A stretch of DNA of 64,000 bases from positions 186,001 to 250,000 of the forward strand of contig OZ244794.1 of the NCBI GenBank assembly GCA_965219915.1, given 5' to 3'. This DNA is from Bin80 sp965219915 (GTDB lineage Bacteria; Bacteroidota; Rhodothermia; Rhodothermales; Bin80). A program made the translations under genes and the position numbers. The notes under the pieces are model-generated. The model saw nothing but the letters and a program-made list of their open reading frames with translations, was not told the origin of the DNA and did not search any database. This document shows, piece after piece, positions 62,235 through 64,000 of the stretch (position 1 is the stretch's first letter; every line of letters begins with the position of its first letter).

Positions 62235-64000
62235 AGCACCACTTCTTTCGCGGGCTCGCGCATATTATAGCTGGAGGACATCACTCGGCCGTAAGCGCCT
62301 GCCATAGCAATGAGCAGAACATCTCCCTCGATGGTTTCCGGGAGTCTGCGGGAGCGTCCGATAATATCGCCGGTCTCGCATATGGGGCCAACAATGTCAG
62401 CTGTAATGGCTGGGGGCGCGTCAAGCCTCGTCAAGTTAACTATCCGATGGTAGGATCCGTAAAGTGCGGGTCTGATCAACGAATTCATACCCGTATTCAC
62501 GCCTATATACCATGCCGGACCTTTTCGTTTGACCTGTGTGACCCGTGCTAGGAGCACCCCAGATTCTGCAACGAGGTACCTGCCTGGTTCAATCCAGAGT
62601 TCAAATTGAGGATAGGTTTCCCGGAATCGTAACAGACTTTCCTCCAAGGCGACAAGATCCAATGGTGTGGCACCCGGCTTTTCCGGCACACCGAGGCCCC
62701 CACCCACATTCAAGTAGGTAACCTCAGGAAATGCCTCTGCGAACGAAGCAAGTGCGTACGCAGTTGTGCTCCAGGTTTCCGGTGTCAGAATACCGCTGCC
62801 GATATGTGCGTGCAATCCAACAACCTGGATGTTGTGCGCGTCTGTGATCCGCTGAACATCCGATAGATCGTCCGGCGCGATCCCAAATTTCGATGTGAAT
62901 CCAGCAGTGCGTACATGCCGATGATGACCACGACCATGCCCTGGATCAATGCGCAACGTGACAGCACGGTGTGCAAAGACATCGGGCCAAAGCTCCAAGG
63001 CCCGTATGTTGCCCACTGTCACATGGGCTGCAAGCTCGTAACCCAAAACAAATTCCTCTTTTGCCACAAAGTTGGGCGTAAACAGGATGCGGTCGCGGTC
63101 AATGTCGGGAAACAGCTTCCGAACATAGTGAAGCTCACCTGGAGACACACACTCAAAGCCGATCCCGCGCTCACATATAGCCTGCAGCACCTGCAGATTC
63201 CAGCAGGCTTTCATCGCATAGAAGCAACGGTCAGCACCCTTAAGCTCCTGTATACGGGTTATAGTGTCGTGCAGGTTGTCCAGATTATAAGCGTAGCACG
63301 GCACGGATGTAGATGCCGCTTCGAGCAATTGCGCGCGTAAGGTTTTCCACCACGGCGTAGCTATGGCAGCATCTGGAGTCTCAAACAATTCGCGATACGT
63401 GGAACCAAATAGATCATCCGGCCCAATCTGGCCAAAAATCTGGCTGTGGAGCTTGGTCGTCAGACGCTGCGCGTGTTCATCGCCTACCACAAAAGTAAAG
63501 TTCAGATCGCTGGCGGCCTGCGTTACCAAGTACAGTTTTTGTTCGTCCAGGACCTCAAGCGCAGGCCCAAGTTCGTGCAGTACGCTCCGGATGTTTCGTC
63601 CCACTAGACTAACTGCGGCGCATCCACTGATACGTTCTGCGCGGCAAAAGCTGTTGAGATTATCAAGAAGAGCGTCAATGGTAGATTCTTCAAGCGGTAA
63701 TCCATATACCGGATCAATCGAAATCGTAACATTGGTTTCTGAAGTGGCTACCATCCCTATGGAAAGGCTCTGCCGCTCAAATGCGCTGCATACCTTTGCA
63801 AGAAATCCTACCGAATGCCACATACGTGGTGTTTCGACGGCAATCAGCGTCAGGTCTGTGCGCGCAGCAATTGCTTTCACTTGTGCACCATAACTCTGGA
63901 CACCTGAACCAATTATGGTTCCTTCAAGATCAGGGTTGGCTGTCGAGCGAACATGGAGAGGGATTTTCCGTGCACGCAATGGGTCAATACAGCGTGGATG
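62231..64000 (-). CDS. Aspartokinase-diaminopimelate decarboxylase fusion, 5' partial
   Basis: 589 residues visible; the frame is open at base 64000. It begins HPRCIDPLRARKIPLHVR, the end of an aspartokinase catalytic domain, followed by two ACT repeats (LTLIAVETPRMWH, NVTISID, SGCAAVSLVGRNI) for feedback control. The second half is diaminopimelate decarboxylase (LysA): PLP lysine about residue 264 in CFYAMKACW, VGLHAHIGSG, LNVGGGLGVP, EPGRYLVAESG and CETGDIIG. The fusion joins the first and last steps of lysine synthesis in one chain, as known in a few bacterial groups. Convergent with the channel gene. Confidence 0.94.
   Translation of the reverse strand, partial: HPRCIDPLRARKIPLHVRSTANPDLEGTIIGSGVQSYGAQVKAIAARTDLTLIAVETPRMWHSVGFLAKVCSAFERQSLSIGMVATSETNVTISIDPVYGLPLEESTIDALLDNLNSFCRAERISGCAAVSLVGRNIRSVLHELGPALEVLDEQKLYLVTQAASDLNFTFVVGDEHAQRLTTKLHSQIFGQIGPDDLFGSTYRELFETPDAAIATPWWKTLRAQLLEAASTSVPCYAYNLDNLHDTITRIQELKGADRCFYAMKACWNLQVLQAICERGIGFECVSPGELHYVRKLFPDIDRDRILFTPNFVAKEEFVLGYELAAHVTVGNIRALELWPDVFAHRAVTLRIDPGHGRGHHRHVRTAGFTSKFGIAPDDLSDVQRITDAHNIQVVGLHAHIGSGILTPETWSTTAYALASFAEAFPEVTYLNVGGGLGVPEKPGATPLDLVALEESLLRFRETYPQFELWIEPGRYLVAESGVLLARVTQVKRKGPAWYIGVNTGMNSLIRPALYGSYHRIVNLTRLDAPPAITADIVGPICETGDIIGRSRRLPETIEGDVLLIAMAGAYGRVMSSSYNMREPAKEVVL

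Overview
The window looks like a chromosomal stretch of a Bacteroidota/Rhodothermota-type (FCB group) bacterium of medium G+C content. Supporting signs are a three-subunit succinate dehydrogenase with a single b558-type membrane subunit, a secreted protein with a type IX secretion (T9SS) C-terminal signal, bacillithiol synthesis (bshA), several 6-bladed beta-propeller exported proteins, and a Bacteroidota-style arginine-type GNAT acetyltransferase. The assignment is an inference from gene content; no rRNA or tRNA gene was found to confirm it.

Layout. 1-2463: 3' part of a LysM lytic transglycosylase, cut by the window edge. 2478-5459: orphan N6-adenine DNA methyltransferase. 5828-11782 (minus): gltA, sdhC, sdhA, sdhB and a Ca/cation exchanger. 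12640-16571 (plus): RNase E/G, outer-membrane barrel, small conserved protein, PhnP-like phosphodiesterase, aroQ. 16805-18713 (minus): an AT-rich accessory cassette (small Cys-containing exported peptide, propeller lipoprotein, two-TM protein). 19250-20878: nadE. 21399-24957: a decayed gene, then two tandemly duplicated propeller genes with their flanks. 24984-30698 (plus): amidohydrolase, TPR/metallopeptidase, DUF4159 protein and MoxR ATPase. 30718-37396 (minus): a compact six-gene run (pseudopilin-like protein, LamG/T9SS cargo, UPF0173 hydrolase, GAF-PP2C phosphatase, small transaldolase, beta-CASP nuclease). 37560-40295: pdxJ-era, convergent with pdxB. 40402-43051: SleB-like hydrolase and another propeller lipoprotein. 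43702-45556: divergent outer-membrane barrel and bshA. 45623-49088 (minus): thyA, PG amidase, MamK/MreB-like actin, folA. 49570-51560: small protein, Tm-1-like/UPF0261 protein, cupin. 51988-54820: GIY-YIG/DUF4357 protein and a gamma-glutamyltransferase. 55114-60019 (minus): GNAT, priA, SRP RNA, yajC, ribBA. 60047-62234 (plus): tiny zinc-ribbon membrane protein, Nudix hydrolase, voltage-gated K+ channel with a C-terminal zinc ribbon. 62231-64000 (minus): aspartokinase-diaminopimelate decarboxylase fusion, cut by the edge.

Most of the window is core metabolism (TCA cycle, NAD, B6, riboflavin, thymidylate/folate, lysine) plus envelope maintenance. The less ordinary parts are the MamK-like actin in an operon with a PG amidase, the repeated propeller genes and their AT-rich cassette, the orphan methyltransferase with a decayed-looking nuclease core, and an RNase E/G without any cysteine. 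I found no CRISPR array, integrase, intact insertion sequence or obvious new defence island.
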